Below, piece after piece: positions 15,586 to 25,400 of a DNA stretch of 64,000 bases. Position 1 is the stretch's first letter. Each line of letters starts with the position of its first letter. The notes below the pieces were generated by a model. That model ran no database searches, was not told the DNA's origin, and saw nothing but the letters and a program-made list of their open reading frames with translations. This stretch comes from Microbacteriaceae bacterium 3FA27C10 (GTDB lineage Bacteria > Actinomycetota > Actinomycetes > Actinomycetales > Microbacteriaceae): the NCBI GenBank assembly GCA_005502775.1, contig SCNI01000019.1, forward strand, positions 1 through 64,000. The letters run 5' to 3'. The position numbers and the translations under genes are program-made.

Positions 15586-18500
15586 GTGCATCTGAAGAGC
15601 TTGACCCTCAAGGGATTCAAGAGCTTCGCCAACCCCACCACCTTCGCGTTCGAGACCGGGGTCACCTGCGTGGTCGGCCCGAACGGCTCGGGCAAGAGCA
15701 ACGTGGTCGACGCCCTGGCCTGGGTGATGGGGGAGCAGGGCGCCAAGACCCTCCGCGGCGGCAAGATGGAAGACGTCATCTTCGCCGGCACGAGCACCAA
15801 GGGCCCGCTCGGCCGCGCCGAGGTCACGCTGACCATCGACAACGCCGACGGAGCGCTGCCGATCGACTACACCGAGGTCACCATCAGCCGCACGCTGTTC
15901 CGCAACGGCGGCAGCGAATACGCCATCAACGGAGACAGCTGCCGCCTGCTCGACGTGCAGGAGCTGCTCTCCGACTCCGGGCTCGGCCGCGAGATGCACG
16001 TCATCGTGGGTCAGGGGCAGCTGGACGCGGTGCTGCACGCGACCCCCGAGGGGCGGCGAGGCTTCATCGAAGAGGCGGCGGGCATCCTGAAGCACCGCCG
16101 CCGCAAGGAGAAGACCCAGCGCAAGCTCGAGGCCATGCAGGCCAACCTCACGCGGCTCAGCGATCTCGCGGGCGAGATCCGGCGGCAGCTGAAGCCGCTC
16201 GGGCGCCAGGCCGAGATCGCGAAGGAGGCGCAGTCCATCGCCGCGATCGTGCGCGACGCGAAGGCGCGGCTGCTGGCCGACGAGATCGTGGGGCTGCGGC
16301 AGGCGCTCGATGCGGCCGCGCGCAGCGAGAGCGAGCGGCACACCGAGCGCATCGTGCTGCAGGAGCGTCTCGAGCAGAACCAGCTCCGGGTCAACCGGCT
16401 CGAACAGGCGCAGGTGGGCGACGCCGTCGACCTCGCGCGGCGCACGAGCTTCGGGCTCGAGTCGGTGCAGGAGCGGCTGCGCAACCTCTACAACCTGGCC
16501 ACCCAGCGGCTCGCGCTGCTCGGCGGTGAAGAGAGCGTTCCGGAGACGGCGCCGAGCGTCACGCCCGGCATGGTCGCCGAGTCGAAAGAGGAGGCCAGGC
16601 GTCTGGCCGGCGAGGTGCAGGCGGCCCAGGCGGCCTGGGAGGCCTCCCAGCTGGCCACCACGAAGGCCCGCGGTTCGCTCGACGCGCTCGACGAGCAGAT
16701 CGCCTACCAGAGTTCGCTCGTCTCCAAGCACGACCTCGAGCTCTCCAAGCTCACGGGCCAGCTCGAGTCGGCCAACTCCCGGCTCGCCGCCGTTCGCGGC
16801 GAGGTGCTCCGGCAGCAGAACGCCCTCGACGCGGCCGACGAGCGGCGCGAGCGCGCGCAAGCCGACTTCGCGCAAGCCGAAGCGGAGGCGTCGATCGGCG
16901 AGGTCGACGAGACCGACCTCGACGAGGCCTACGAGTTCGCGCAGGCGCAGGTCTTCGAGGCCGAGGGCGAGATCGAGCGCCTGCGTGAAGAACTGCACAC
17001 CCATGAACGGGAGCGGGATGCGCTGGCCGCCCGAACGAGCGCGCTCACCATGGCGCTCGACCAGAAGGACGGCTCGGCCGAACTCGTCGCCGCCCGGCTC
17101 GCCGGCGTCCGCGGGCTCGTCGCCGAGCAGGTCAAGGTGCAGCCCGGTTTCGAAGCCGCCGTCGCGGCCGCGCTCGGCTCCCTGGCCGACGCGGTGCTGG
17201 CCGACGACGTGAATGCGGCCGTCGCCGCGGCCACCGCGGCCGCCGCGGCGGACATGGGCCGTGTCGAGCTCGTGATCGCCAGCCCCGCGGGTCGCTCCAG
17301 CGGCCGGCCGGGTGGCGAGGGCGACGGGTCCGCCGCGTCGTGGGCAGACGACTTCGCCGTCGGCGCGGCCCTCGCCGATCTCACCGGCGCCGATGGTGTC
17401 GTGGCCGCGACGACGGTGGTGACGGCTCCGGGCGGAGTCATCGGGCTGTTGCGCGCGGTGCTCATCGCCGACGACCTCGACGCCGCGCGGGCGGCCTGGG
17501 CCGGACTCGACGCGGGGCGCGCCGCCGCGGCCGGGTCTTCGACCCTGGCAGCATCCGGGCTCGAGGGCCTCACCATCGTCACGAAGGCGGGCGAGGTGCT
17601 CACGCGCTATGTGCTGCGCGGAGGCTCGGGCGCCACGCGCTCGCGCATCGAGCTGGTGGCCGAGCGCGACGCTGCGGCCGAGGCCCTCGACGAGCGCAAC
17701 TCCCACATCGCGCGGGCGCGGTTCGCGCTCGCCGAGCAGCGTGGCATCGCCCAGGTGGCCAAGGAGCAGTCGCAGGCGGCCCTCTCGGCCCTGCGGGAAT
17801 TCGACGCGAAGCTCGCGGCCCGCACCGAGCGCCTCAGCCGGCTGAAGGCGCAGGTCGACGCGAGCGCCGGCGAGCTCGAGCGCTTGCAGACGGCCCTGCA
17901 GCTGGCTCAGGATGCCGTGGCCCAGGCCGAGCAGGCCGCCGAGAAGGCGAAGTCCGAGCTCGAGTCCGTGCGGGAGCGGCCGAGGCCGATTCTCGACGTG
18001 AGTTCGCGCGAGGGCCTGCTCACCGAGCTCGAGGCGGCGCGCGACCACGAGGTCGAGGCGCGGCTCGGGGTCGAGACCGCAAGGGAGCGCGTGCGGGCCG
18101 AGCAGGCGCGCACTGCGGGCCTCGAGCGTCAGCTCGAGGCCGACCGGGCGGCGGCCGAGGCTGCCGCCCGGCGTGCGGTCATCCGTCGCCGGCAGATCGA
18201 GGCGGCGACCGACGTGGTCGACTCGCTCCCGCCCGTGCTCGAGTCGATGGATCGCTCGGTGTCCGAGGCCCGGGTCGTGCTCGCACGGCGCGAAGCCGAG
18301 CGCGCCGAGCAGAACGAGGAGCTCCTCGCGCTGAGGCGCGACGAGGCGGGCCTGCGTGAACGGCTGCAGACCATCACCGAGAACGTGCACGGACTCGAAC
18401 TGCAGATCTACGAGAAGAAGCTGCACCTCTCGGGGCTGCTCGAGCGCGCTGGTTCGGAGCTCGGCCTGGTCGAAGACGTGCTCGTGGCGGAATACGGCCC

Positions 18501-19398
18501 GGATCAGCTGATTCCCGACGACAGCGCGGTGGCGATCATCGACACGAGTGCCGCCGCGGTGGCCGAAGCCATGGCCCCGTCCAGCGACGACGGCGAAGAC
18601 GACGAAGACGACGACTTCGGTGAGCCCGAGTTCGATGAGCCCGCGAACGACCCGACCTCCGCAGAATCCGCCGGGGCCGAGGCGCCCGTTGCCGAGCAGT
18701 CCGCGGCCGTGCCGCCTGTGGGCCGCCCGTTCGTGCGCAGCGAGCAGCAGCAGCGCCTGGCGAAGGCGGAGCGCAAGCTCGCCGAACTCGGCCGGGTCAA
18801 CCCGCTCGCGCTCGAGGAGTTCGACGCGCTCGAGCAGCGCCACAAGTTCCTCACCGAGCAGCTCACCGACCTCACGAACACCCGCAAAGACCTGCTCACC
18901 ATCATCGACGAGATCGACGAGCGCATGCAGACGATCTTCGAGAGCGCCTTCGCCGACACGCAGGAGGCGTTCGCCCAGGTCTTCCCGGTGCTCTTCCCAG
19001 GCGGCACCGGGTCGATCCATCTCACGAACCCCGGCGACCTGCTGACCACGGGCATCGAGGTGAGTGTCAAGCCCGCGGGCAAGAAGATCGAGCGACTCTC
19101 CCTGCTCTCCGGCGGTGAGCGCTCGCTCGCCGCGGTGGCCCTGCTCATCGCCATCTTCAAGGCGCGCCCCAGCCCGTTCTACATCATGGACGAGGTGGAG
19201 GCCGCGCTCGACGACGCCAACCTCGGCCGCCTGCTCACGATCTTCGAAGACCTGCGCCAGACCAGCCAGCTCATCGTCATCACGCACCAGAAGCGCACCA
19301 TGGAGATCGCGGATGCCCTCTACGGCGTCTCGATGCGCCAAGACGGCGTCTCCGCCGTCGTCGGCCAGCGCGTCAAGACCGAGGAAGCCTCGGCCTGA
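15586..19398 (+). CDS. smc: Chromosome segregation protein SMC
   Basis: A 1270-aa SMC ATPase that forms the core of the bacterial condensin with ScpA and ScpB. The N-terminal head has the Walker A GPNGSGKSN (31-39); long coiled coils flank a hinge at about residues 500-690; the C-terminal head has the signature LSGGERSLA (from 1174) and Walker B FYIMDEVEAALDD. The GTG at 15586 has GAAAGG 8-13 nt upstream, and MHLKSLTLKGFKSF is the expected N-terminus. It is longer than most bacterial SMCs (about 1190 aa), largely because of an acidic, Pro/Ala-rich insert (about 996-1051, with a run of Asp/Glu) in the coiled coil near the C-terminal head. The usual ftsY neighbour is absent. Confidence 0.96.
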   Translation: MHLKSLTLKGFKSFANPTTFAFETGVTCVVGPNGSGKSNVVDALAWVMGEQGAKTLRGGKMEDVIFAGTSTKGPLGRAEVTLTIDNADGALPIDYTEVTISRTLFRNGGSEYAINGDSCRLLDVQELLSDSGLGREMHVIVGQGQLDAVLHATPEGRRGFIEEAAGILKHRRRKEKTQRKLEAMQANLTRLSDLAGEIRRQLKPLGRQAEIAKEAQSIAAIVRDAKARLLADEIVGLRQALDAAARSESERHTERIVLQERLEQNQLRVNRLEQAQVGDAVDLARRTSFGLESVQERLRNLYNLATQRLALLGGEESVPETAPSVTPGMVAESKEEARRLAGEVQAAQAAWEASQLATTKARGSLDALDEQIAYQSSLVSKHDLELSKLTGQLESANSRLAAVRGEVLRQQNALDAADERRERAQADFAQAEAEASIGEVDETDLDEAYEFAQAQVFEAEGEIERLREELHTHERERDALAARTSALTMALDQKDGSAELVAARLAGVRGLVAEQVKVQPGFEAAVAAALGSLADAVLADDVNAAVAAATAAAAADMGRVELVIASPAGRSSGRPGGEGDGSAASWADDFAVGAALADLTGADGVVAATTVVTAPGGVIGLLRAVLIADDLDAARAAWAGLDAGRAAAAGSSTLAASGLEGLTIVTKAGEVLTRYVLRGGSGATRSRIELVAERDAAAEALDERNSHIARARFALAEQRGIAQVAKEQSQAALSALREFDAKLAARTERLSRLKAQVDASAGELERLQTALQLAQDAVAQAEQAAEKAKSELESVRERPRPILDVSSREGLLTELEAARDHEVEARLGVETARERVRAEQARTAGLERQLEADRAAAEAAARRAVIRRRQIEAATDVVDSLPPVLESMDRSVSEARVVLARREAERAEQNEELLALRRDEAGLRERLQTITENVHGLELQIYEKKLHLSGLLERAGSELGLVEDVLVAEYGPDQLIPDDSAVAIIDTSAAAVAEAMAPSSDDGEDDEDDDFGEPEFDEPANDPTSAESAGAEAPVAEQSAAVPPVGRPFVRSEQQQRLAKAERKLAELGRVNPLALEEFDALEQRHKFLTEQLTDLTNTRKDLLTIIDEIDERMQTIFESAFADTQEAFAQVFPVLFPGGTGSIHLTNPGDLLTTGIEVSVKPAGKKIERLSLLSGGERSLAAVALLIAIFKARPSPFYIMDEVEAALDDANLGRLLTIFEDLRQTSQLIVITHQKRTMEIADALYGVSMRQDGVSAVVGQRVKTEEASA

Positions 19399-19416
19399 CC
19401 CCCTCGCTTAACGACG

Positions 19417-19475
19417 CAGACTCGTCACTTTCGGCGCAAAGAACTGGTGTTGTTCCGCCGAAAGTGACGAGTCTG
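19417..19475. terminator. Bidirectional hairpin between smc and gnd
   Basis: A perfect 20-bp stem (19417-19436 with 19456-19475; core ACTCGTCACTTTCGG) and a 19-nt loop that itself contains GAAC/GTTC pairing. It lies exactly between convergent smc and gnd. The stem sequence resembles the hairpin at 13733-13794. Confidence 0.75.
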
Positions 19476-19487
19476 GAGGTCGTGGGG

Positions 19488-20945
19488 CTAGTGGGTGGAG
19501 GGCTCGCTCTCGATCTCGGTGCGGTCGCCCGACCAGAGGGTGTGGAAGGTGCCCTCACGGTCGACGCGCTTGTAGGTGTGCGCTCCGAAGAAGTCGCGCT
19601 GCCCCTGCACGAGGGCGGCGGGCAGACGCGGCACCGACAGGGAGTCGTAGTACGACAGCGCCGCACCGAAGCCGGGTACCGGCACGCCCGAGAGCGCGGC
19701 GGTCGACACCACGCGGCGCCAGGCCTCCTCGCCCGAGGCGACGGCCTCCGCGAAGTACGGGTCTTCGAGAAGCGTTTCGAGCTCCGGGTTCTTCTCGTAG
19801 GCCTCGACAATGCGGTTGAGGAACTGCGCGCGGATGATGCAGCCCGCGCGCCAGATCTTCGCGATCGCACCCTTGTCGATGTTCCAGCCGTACTGCTGGG
19901 CGCCGGCGATGATCTCGTCGAAGCCCTGCGCGTAGGCCACCACCTTCGAGGCGTAGAGCGCCGCGCGGATGTCGTCGGCGAAGCTGTCGACGTCGACCTC
20001 GACCACAGCGGGCCGGGCTTTGATCGTCGCCTGCACGGCGGCGCGCTGCGCCGGCTTCGAGGAGAGCGAGCGCGCGAAGACGGCCTCCGCGATGCCGCCG
20101 ACCGGCACGCCGAGGTCGAGCGCGTTCTGCACGGTCCACGAGCCCGTGCCCTTGGCGCCGGCCTGGTCCAGCACGATGTCGATGAACGGCTTGCCGGTCG
20201 ACGCGTCCACCTGGCGCAGCACCTCGGCGGTGATCTCGATCAGGTAGGACTCGAGGTCGCCCGAGTTCCAGGCCTCGAAGACCTCGGCGATCTCGGCCGG
20301 CTGGCGCTTGGTGAGGGTGCGGAGCAGGTCGTAGGCCTCGGCGATGAGCTGCATGTCGGCGTACTCGATGCCGTTGTGCACCATCTTCACGAAGTGGCCT
20401 GCGCCGTCCGTTCCGATGTGGGTCACGCAGGGCTCTCCCTCGGCGACCGCGGCGATCGAGGCGAGGATGGGGCCGAGCGTCTCGTAGGCCTCGACGGTGC
20501 CGCCGGGCATGATCGAGGGGCCGTTCAGTGCGCCCTCCTCGCCGCCGGAGATGCCGGTGCCGACGAAGTGGATGCCGGTGGCCGAGATGTCCTTCTCGCG
20601 GCGGATGGTGTCGTGGAAGTTCGCGTTGCCGCCGTCGACGATGATGTCGCCGGGCTCGAAGCGGGCGGCGAGCTCGGAGATGACCGCATCCGTGCCGGCG
20701 CCGGCCTGCACCATGATGATCGCGGTGCGCGGCTTGGCGAGCGAGGCCACGAAGTCGTCGACCGACTCGGAGGCCACGAAGCCGGCTTCCGGGTGCTCGG
20801 CGACGAGCTTGCGGGTGCGCTCGGGCGAGCGGTTGTAAACGGCGACGGTGTTCCCCTCGCGGCTGGCGAGGTTGCGGGCCAGGTTCGACCCCATCACCGC
20901 CATCCCGACGACTCCGATGTTGGCGGTTCCCGACTCTGCTGACAT
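19488..20945 (-). CDS. gnd: 6-phosphogluconate dehydrogenase, decarboxylating
   Basis: A 485-aa cytosolic enzyme of the oxidative pentose phosphate pathway that converts 6-phosphogluconate to ribulose 5-phosphate, CO2 and NADPH. Motifs: the Rossmann GVVGMAVMGSNLARNLASRG-like N-terminus, VDGGNANFHDT, GTGISGGEEGALNGPSIMPGG around the active site, and KMVHNGIEYADMQLIAEAY. The ATG at 20945 has AAGGAG about 9 nt upstream; the open frame continues to 21047 but lacks support there. It is the long form typical of the E. coli type. It diverges from rplY across 210 bp and converges on smc. Confidence 0.96.
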   Translation of the reverse strand: MSAESGTANIGVVGMAVMGSNLARNLASREGNTVAVYNRSPERTRKLVAEHPEAGFVASESVDDFVASLAKPRTAIIMVQAGAGTDAVISELAARFEPGDIIVDGGNANFHDTIRREKDISATGIHFVGTGISGGEEGALNGPSIMPGGTVEAYETLGPILASIAAVAEGEPCVTHIGTDGAGHFVKMVHNGIEYADMQLIAEAYDLLRTLTKRQPAEIAEVFEAWNSGDLESYLIEITAEVLRQVDASTGKPFIDIVLDQAGAKGTGSWTVQNALDLGVPVGGIAEAVFARSLSSKPAQRAAVQATIKARPAVVEVDVDSFADDIRAALYASKVVAYAQGFDEIIAGAQQYGWNIDKGAIAKIWRAGCIIRAQFLNRIVEAYEKNPELETLLEDPYFAEAVASGEEAWRRVVSTAALSGVPVPGFGAALSYYDSLSVPRLPAALVQGQRDFFGAHTYKRVDREGTFHTLWSGDRTEIESEPSTH

Positions 20946-20996
20946 GGGTGATGCTCCTTGTAGACGTGGACTCCCAGCGTAGTAGAGCGGATGCGG

Positions 20997-21155
20997 TAGA
21001 GTAGGCGACTGAACTTCGGCGAGGGATGCGCGTGCGATCGCGAGCATCCGTTATCGACGCGGTGGACTGGGCTCACGTCTTTCCTCTCGCTTCATGCGGT
21101 CGAGTTGAAATCGAATCATCGAATGCGGGCCCAGCGGCTCGCGAAGGAGTACATC
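20997..21155 (+). promoter_or_regulatory. Promoter and structured leader of rplY
   Basis: TAGAGT at 20997-21002 is a plausible -10, giving a leader of about 147 nt before the rplY ATG. The leader holds an inverted repeat GGATGC (21024-21029) and GCATCC (21044-21049), and ends in GCGAAGGAG. An autoregulatory role is possible but not shown. The gnd promoter must lie in the same 210-bp gap. Confidence 0.4.
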
Positions 21156-21755
21156 ATGGCTGACGACACCAAGGTCTCTGCAGAGATCCGCACCACCTTC
21201 GGCAAGGGAGCGGCTCGCCGCATCCGCGCCATCGGCAAGATCCCCGCCGTCATCTACGGTCACGGCACCGAGCCGCAGCACATCACCCTGCCCGGTCACC
21301 AGACCGCGCTCATCCTGCGCAAGGCGAACCAGGTGCTCGAGCTCGACATCGAGGGCACCCAGTCGCTCGCGCTCGTGAAGGACGTGCAGAAGGACCCGGT
21401 TCTCCAGATCATCGAGCACATCGACCTCATCGTCGTGCGCAAGGGCGAGAAGGTGCAGATCGAGGTCCCGATCCACCTCGAGGGCGAGTCCTACCCCGGC
21501 ACCATCGCCACGCAGGACACCAACACGGTGCTGCTCGAGGCCGAGGCCACCAACATCCCCGAGCGCGTCGTCGTCTCGATCGAGGGCCTCGAAGAGGGCA
21601 CCCTCGTGCACGCGAAGGACCTCGTGCTCCCCGCCGGCTCGACCCTCATCAGCGAGGAAGACCTCGTCATCGTCGGCATCACCGTGCCGGCCGCGGGCGA
21701 GAGCGAAGAGGGCGCCGAGGGCGAGGCCGCCCCGGCCGCCGAGAGCGCCGAGTAG
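21156..21755 (+). CDS. rplY: 50S ribosomal protein L25/general stress protein Ctc
   Basis: A 199-aa ribosomal protein of the Ctc type, which binds 5S rRNA. The N-terminal L25 domain begins VSAEIRTTFGKGAARRIRAIGKIPAVIYGHG, followed by the TL5-type C-terminal beta domain (about 100-185) and a short acidic Ala/Glu tail. A strong ribosome-binding site (AAGGAG) precedes the ATG at 21156. It is followed after 46 bp by pth, an association conserved across actinobacteria. Confidence 0.96.
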   Translation: MADDTKVSAEIRTTFGKGAARRIRAIGKIPAVIYGHGTEPQHITLPGHQTALILRKANQVLELDIEGTQSLALVKDVQKDPVLQIIEHIDLIVVRKGEKVQIEVPIHLEGESYPGTIATQDTNTVLLEAEATNIPERVVVSIEGLEEGTLVHAKDLVLPAGSTLISEEDLVIVGITVPAAGESEEGAEGEAAPAAESAE

Positions 21756-21801
21756 TCGCGTCCGATTCCTCGAATCGTCTGAACAGATCTGAGCTGACTT
21801 C

Positions 21802-22386
21802 GTGAGCGCAGCAGATCTCTGGCTCGTAGTCGGGCTCGGCAACCCCGGGCCCGGCTACGCCGCCAACAGGCACAACGTGGGGCAGATGGTCGTGGCCGAG
21901 CTGGCCGACCGGATGCGCGCCTCGTTCAAGACTCACAAGGCCAACGCCCGGGTGGCCGAGGGTCGCGTCGTTCCGGGCGCACCCCGTTTCGTGCTCGCGA
22001 TGCCGAACACCTACATGAACGTCTCGGGCGGCCCGGTCAACGGCCTGCTGAAGTTCTACGGCCTGCCTCCGGAGCAGCTCATCGTGGTGCACGACGAGCT
22101 CGACATCCCGTTCGACACGCTCAAGCTCAAGCAGGGCGGCGGCCACGGCGGCCACAACGGCCTGCGCGACATCATCGCCGCCACGGGCAGCTCCGACTTC
22201 CTGCGCGTGCGGGTGGGCATCGGCCGCCCGCCCGGCCGCATGCAGGCGGCGGACTTCGTGCTGCAGAACTTCTCCTCGGTCGAGCGCCAGACGCTCCCGA
22301 ACCTCGTCTCCGACGCGGCCGACGCGGTCGAGCTCATCGCCGGATCCGGTCTCACGGCCGCCCAACTCAAGGTCCACACGGCCTGA
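21802..22386 (+). CDS. pth: Peptidyl-tRNA hydrolase
   Basis: A 194-aa enzyme that cleaves peptidyl-tRNA released by drop-off, recycling tRNA. The motifs are complete: [22 protein letters not shown] with catalytic His24, [13 protein letters not shown], the conserved Asp in [29 protein letters not shown], and [11 protein letters not shown]. The GTG start at 21802 fits the family N-terminus. It lies between rplY and mfd, a common actinobacterial order. Confidence 0.97.
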   Translation: MSAADLWLVVGLGNPGPGYAANRHNVGQMVVAELADRMRASFKTHKANARVAEGRVVPGAPRFVLAMPNTYMNVSGGPVNGLLKFYGLPPEQLIVVHDELDIPFDTLKLKQGGGHGGHNGLRDIIAATGSSDFLRVRVGIGRPPGRMQAADFVLQNFSSVERQTLPNLVSDAADAVELIAGSGLTAAQLKVHTA

Positions 22387-22430
22387 CCGCCCCGGCCGGG
22401 CTTCCGGGCCGGGGTGTCGGTGGGGGCGCG

Positions 22431-22436
22431 TAAACT
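22431..22436 (+). promoter_or_regulatory. -10 hexamer of leaderless mfd
   Basis: TAAACT ends 7 nt before the mfd GTG (22443). No ribosome-binding site is seen. It sits just after a GC-rich inverted repeat (CCGGCCGGG...CCGGGCCGG, about 22392-22411) that may terminate pth. Confidence 0.5.
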
Positions 22437-22442
22437 CGTCGG

Positions 22443-25400
22443 GTGACTCTCCACGGGATTATCGACGTACTCGCGCGCGCCTCCACGGTGGAGAAGGCCC
22501 TGGCCAATGCCGGCCGTGACAGCGATTTCTCGCTGCCCGAAGGCATCCGTGCGCCCTTCCTGGCGGCGATGCTCGCGCGCCGGGTCGAGCGCGATCTGCC
22601 CGCCGTCCTGCTCGTGGTCACCGCCACCGGGCGCGAGTCCGAGAAACTGCGCGAGACCCTCGGATGCTTCGCCCCCGACGCCTCGATCATCGAGTTCCCC
22701 GCCTGGGAGACGCTCCCGCACGAGCGGCTGAGCCCGAGCGCCGAGATCGTCGGCAAGCGCATCCAGGCCCTGCGCCGGCTCGTGCTCTGGCAGCGCGCCC
22801 GCGACGCCGGCGAGAACCCGGCGCCGCTGGTGGTCGTCGCCTCCGTGCGCGCCGCCCTGCAGCCGCTGGCTGCGAACCTCACCGAGCTCGAGCCGATCGT
22901 GTTGCAGAAGGGCGCCCGCGGTTTCGACCTCTCGGCGCTCTCGGTGCAGCTCGTCGAGCTCGCCTACTCCCGGGTCGACATGGTCACCCGCCGCGGCGAG
23001 TACGCCGTGCGCGGCGGCATCCTCGACGTGTTCCCGCCCGTGGCGGAGCATCCGTACCGCGTCGACTTCTTCGGCGACGAGGTCGAGGAGATCCGCGCGT
23101 TCTCGGTGGCCGACCAGCGCTCGCTGCCGGACGCGGTGGGCAGCGTGAGCCTTCCTCCGAGCCGCGAGCTGCTGCTCGACGACGCCGTGCGCCAGCGCGC
23201 GCGGGAGATGCAGCACGAGTTCCCGAGCCTCGCGGGCATGCTCGAGAAGATCGCCGAGGGCATCCCGGTCGAGGGCATGGAATCCCTCGCGCCGGCGCTG
23301 CTGGACCAGCTGGTCACCGTCGCGCACTACCTGCCCGAGGGGGCGGCGGTCGCGGTCGTGAGCCCGGAGCGGGTGGCCACCCGCGCGGTCAACCTCTCCG
23401 AGACCAACCGGGAGTTCCTCGCCGCCGCCTGGACGGCGGCCACCGCGGGTGCCGAGGCCCCGATCGATCTCGCCTCGGGCGAGTTCATCACCCTGAACGC
23501 ACTCCGGCACGCCGCCGGCACCGGCCGGGCCTGGTGGACCCTGAGCGAGTTCCAGCAGGGTCCTGCAGAAGACGAGATCCTGCCCGAGCACCGCGAGCTC
23601 GAAGAGCACCTCACCTTGCGGATCGCCGCGGATGCGGTGCCGAGCTTCCAGGGCAACGCCGAGGGAGCCATCCAGCACGTCGCCTCGCGCCTCGCCGAAG
23701 GCTGGACCGTGGCGGTGGCCGCGAAGGGCCAGGGGCTGGTGGAGCGGGCCGGCGACGTGCTCGCCGAGCGCGAGGTGCCGGCTCGCCTGGTCGACGACTT
23801 CCCGGCCGCTCCCGACAGCGGCGTCGCCTACCTGCTGAAGGCCGCGGTGGAGCACGGCTTCGAGCTGCCCGAACTGAAGCTCGCCCTGATCGGCGAGACC
23901 GAGTTCTACGGGCGCACCATCGGCTACGACACCCGCCAGGTGAAGAAGCTCGCCAGCCGCCGCAAGAACGTGGTCGACCCGCTGCAGCTGAAGACCGGCG
24001 ACTTCGTGGTGCACCAGACGCACGGCATCGGGAAGTTCCTCGAGCTGACACAGCGGGAGGTGTCATCCGGCGGCCGCAACGCCGTGAAGACCACCCGGGA
24101 GTACCTCGTGATCGAGTACGCGCCGTCCAAGCGCGGGTACCCCGGTGACAAGCTCTACGTGCCCACCGACCAGCTCGACCTTCTGAGTCGCTACGTGGGC
24201 GGCGAGGCGCCTTCGCTCAGCAAGATGGGCGGCAGCGACTGGGCCGGCGCCAAGAGCAAGGCCCGCAAGGCCGTGCGCGACATCGCGGTCGAGCTCGTGA
24301 AGCTCTACTCGGCCCGGATGGCGTCGAAGGGGCACGCCTTCGGTCCGGACACCCCGTGGCAGCACGAACTGGAGGAGTCGTTCCCGTTCCAGGAGACGCC
24401 CGACCAGCTCACCGTGATCGACGAGGTGAAGGCCGACATGGAGCGGCCGATCCCGATGGATCGGCTCCTCAGCGGCGACGTCGGCTTCGGCAAGACCGAG
24501 ATCGCCATCCGGGCCGCGTTCAAGGCGATCCAGGACGGCAAGCAGGTCGCCATGCTCGTTCCCACCACGCTTCTCGTGCGTCAGCACATGGAGACCTTCG
24601 CCGAGCGTTTCGCCGGCTTCCCGGTGCATCTGAAGGCGCTCAGCCGCTTCCAGACCGAGAAGGAGACGAAGGAGACCATCGCGGGGCTCGCCGACGGCAC
24701 GGTCGACATCGTGATCGCGACCCATCGCATCCTGAGCGACAACATCGCCTTCAAAGACCTGGGGCTTCTCATCATCGACGAGGAGCAGCGCTTCGGTGTC
24801 GAGCACAAAGACCAGCTGAAGAAGCTCAAGACCAACGTCGACATCCTCGCGATGAGCGCGACGCCCATCCCGCGCACGCTCGAGATGGCGGTCACCGGCA
24901 TCCGAGAGGTGTCGACGCTCGCGACGCCGCCGGAGGACCGGCATCCGATCCTCACCTTCGTGGGGCCCTACTCCGACAAGCAGGTCTCGGCCGCCATCCG
25001 GCGCGAGCTGTTGCGCGAGGGCCAGGTGTTCTTCGTGCACAACCGGGTCTCGTCGATCAACCGCGTCGCCGCCCAGCTGGCCGAGCTCGTGCCCGAGGCG
25101 CGCATCGCGGTGGCGCACGGGCAGATGAACGAGCACGTGCTCGAACAGGTGATCGTCGACTTCTGGGAGCGCAAGTTCGACGTGCTCGTGTCGACCACGA
25201 TCATCGAGACGGGCATCGACATCGCGAACGCGAACACCCTGATCGTCGACCGGGCCGACAAGTACGGCCTCTCGCAGCTGCACCAGCTGCGCGGGCGCGT
25301 CGGCCGTGGGCGCGAGCGGGCCTACGCCTACCTGCTGTTCGACGAGCACAAGCCGCTCAGCGAGACCGCGAACGACCGCCTGTCTACCCTGGCGGCGAAC

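Noticed and set aside
15424-19341. Open frame of 1305 codons on the minus strand opposite smc
   Set aside because: It is an antisense shadow caused by GC-rich third positions; the protein is Arg/Glu/His/Leu low-complexity with no domain, while the plus strand encodes a complete SMC.
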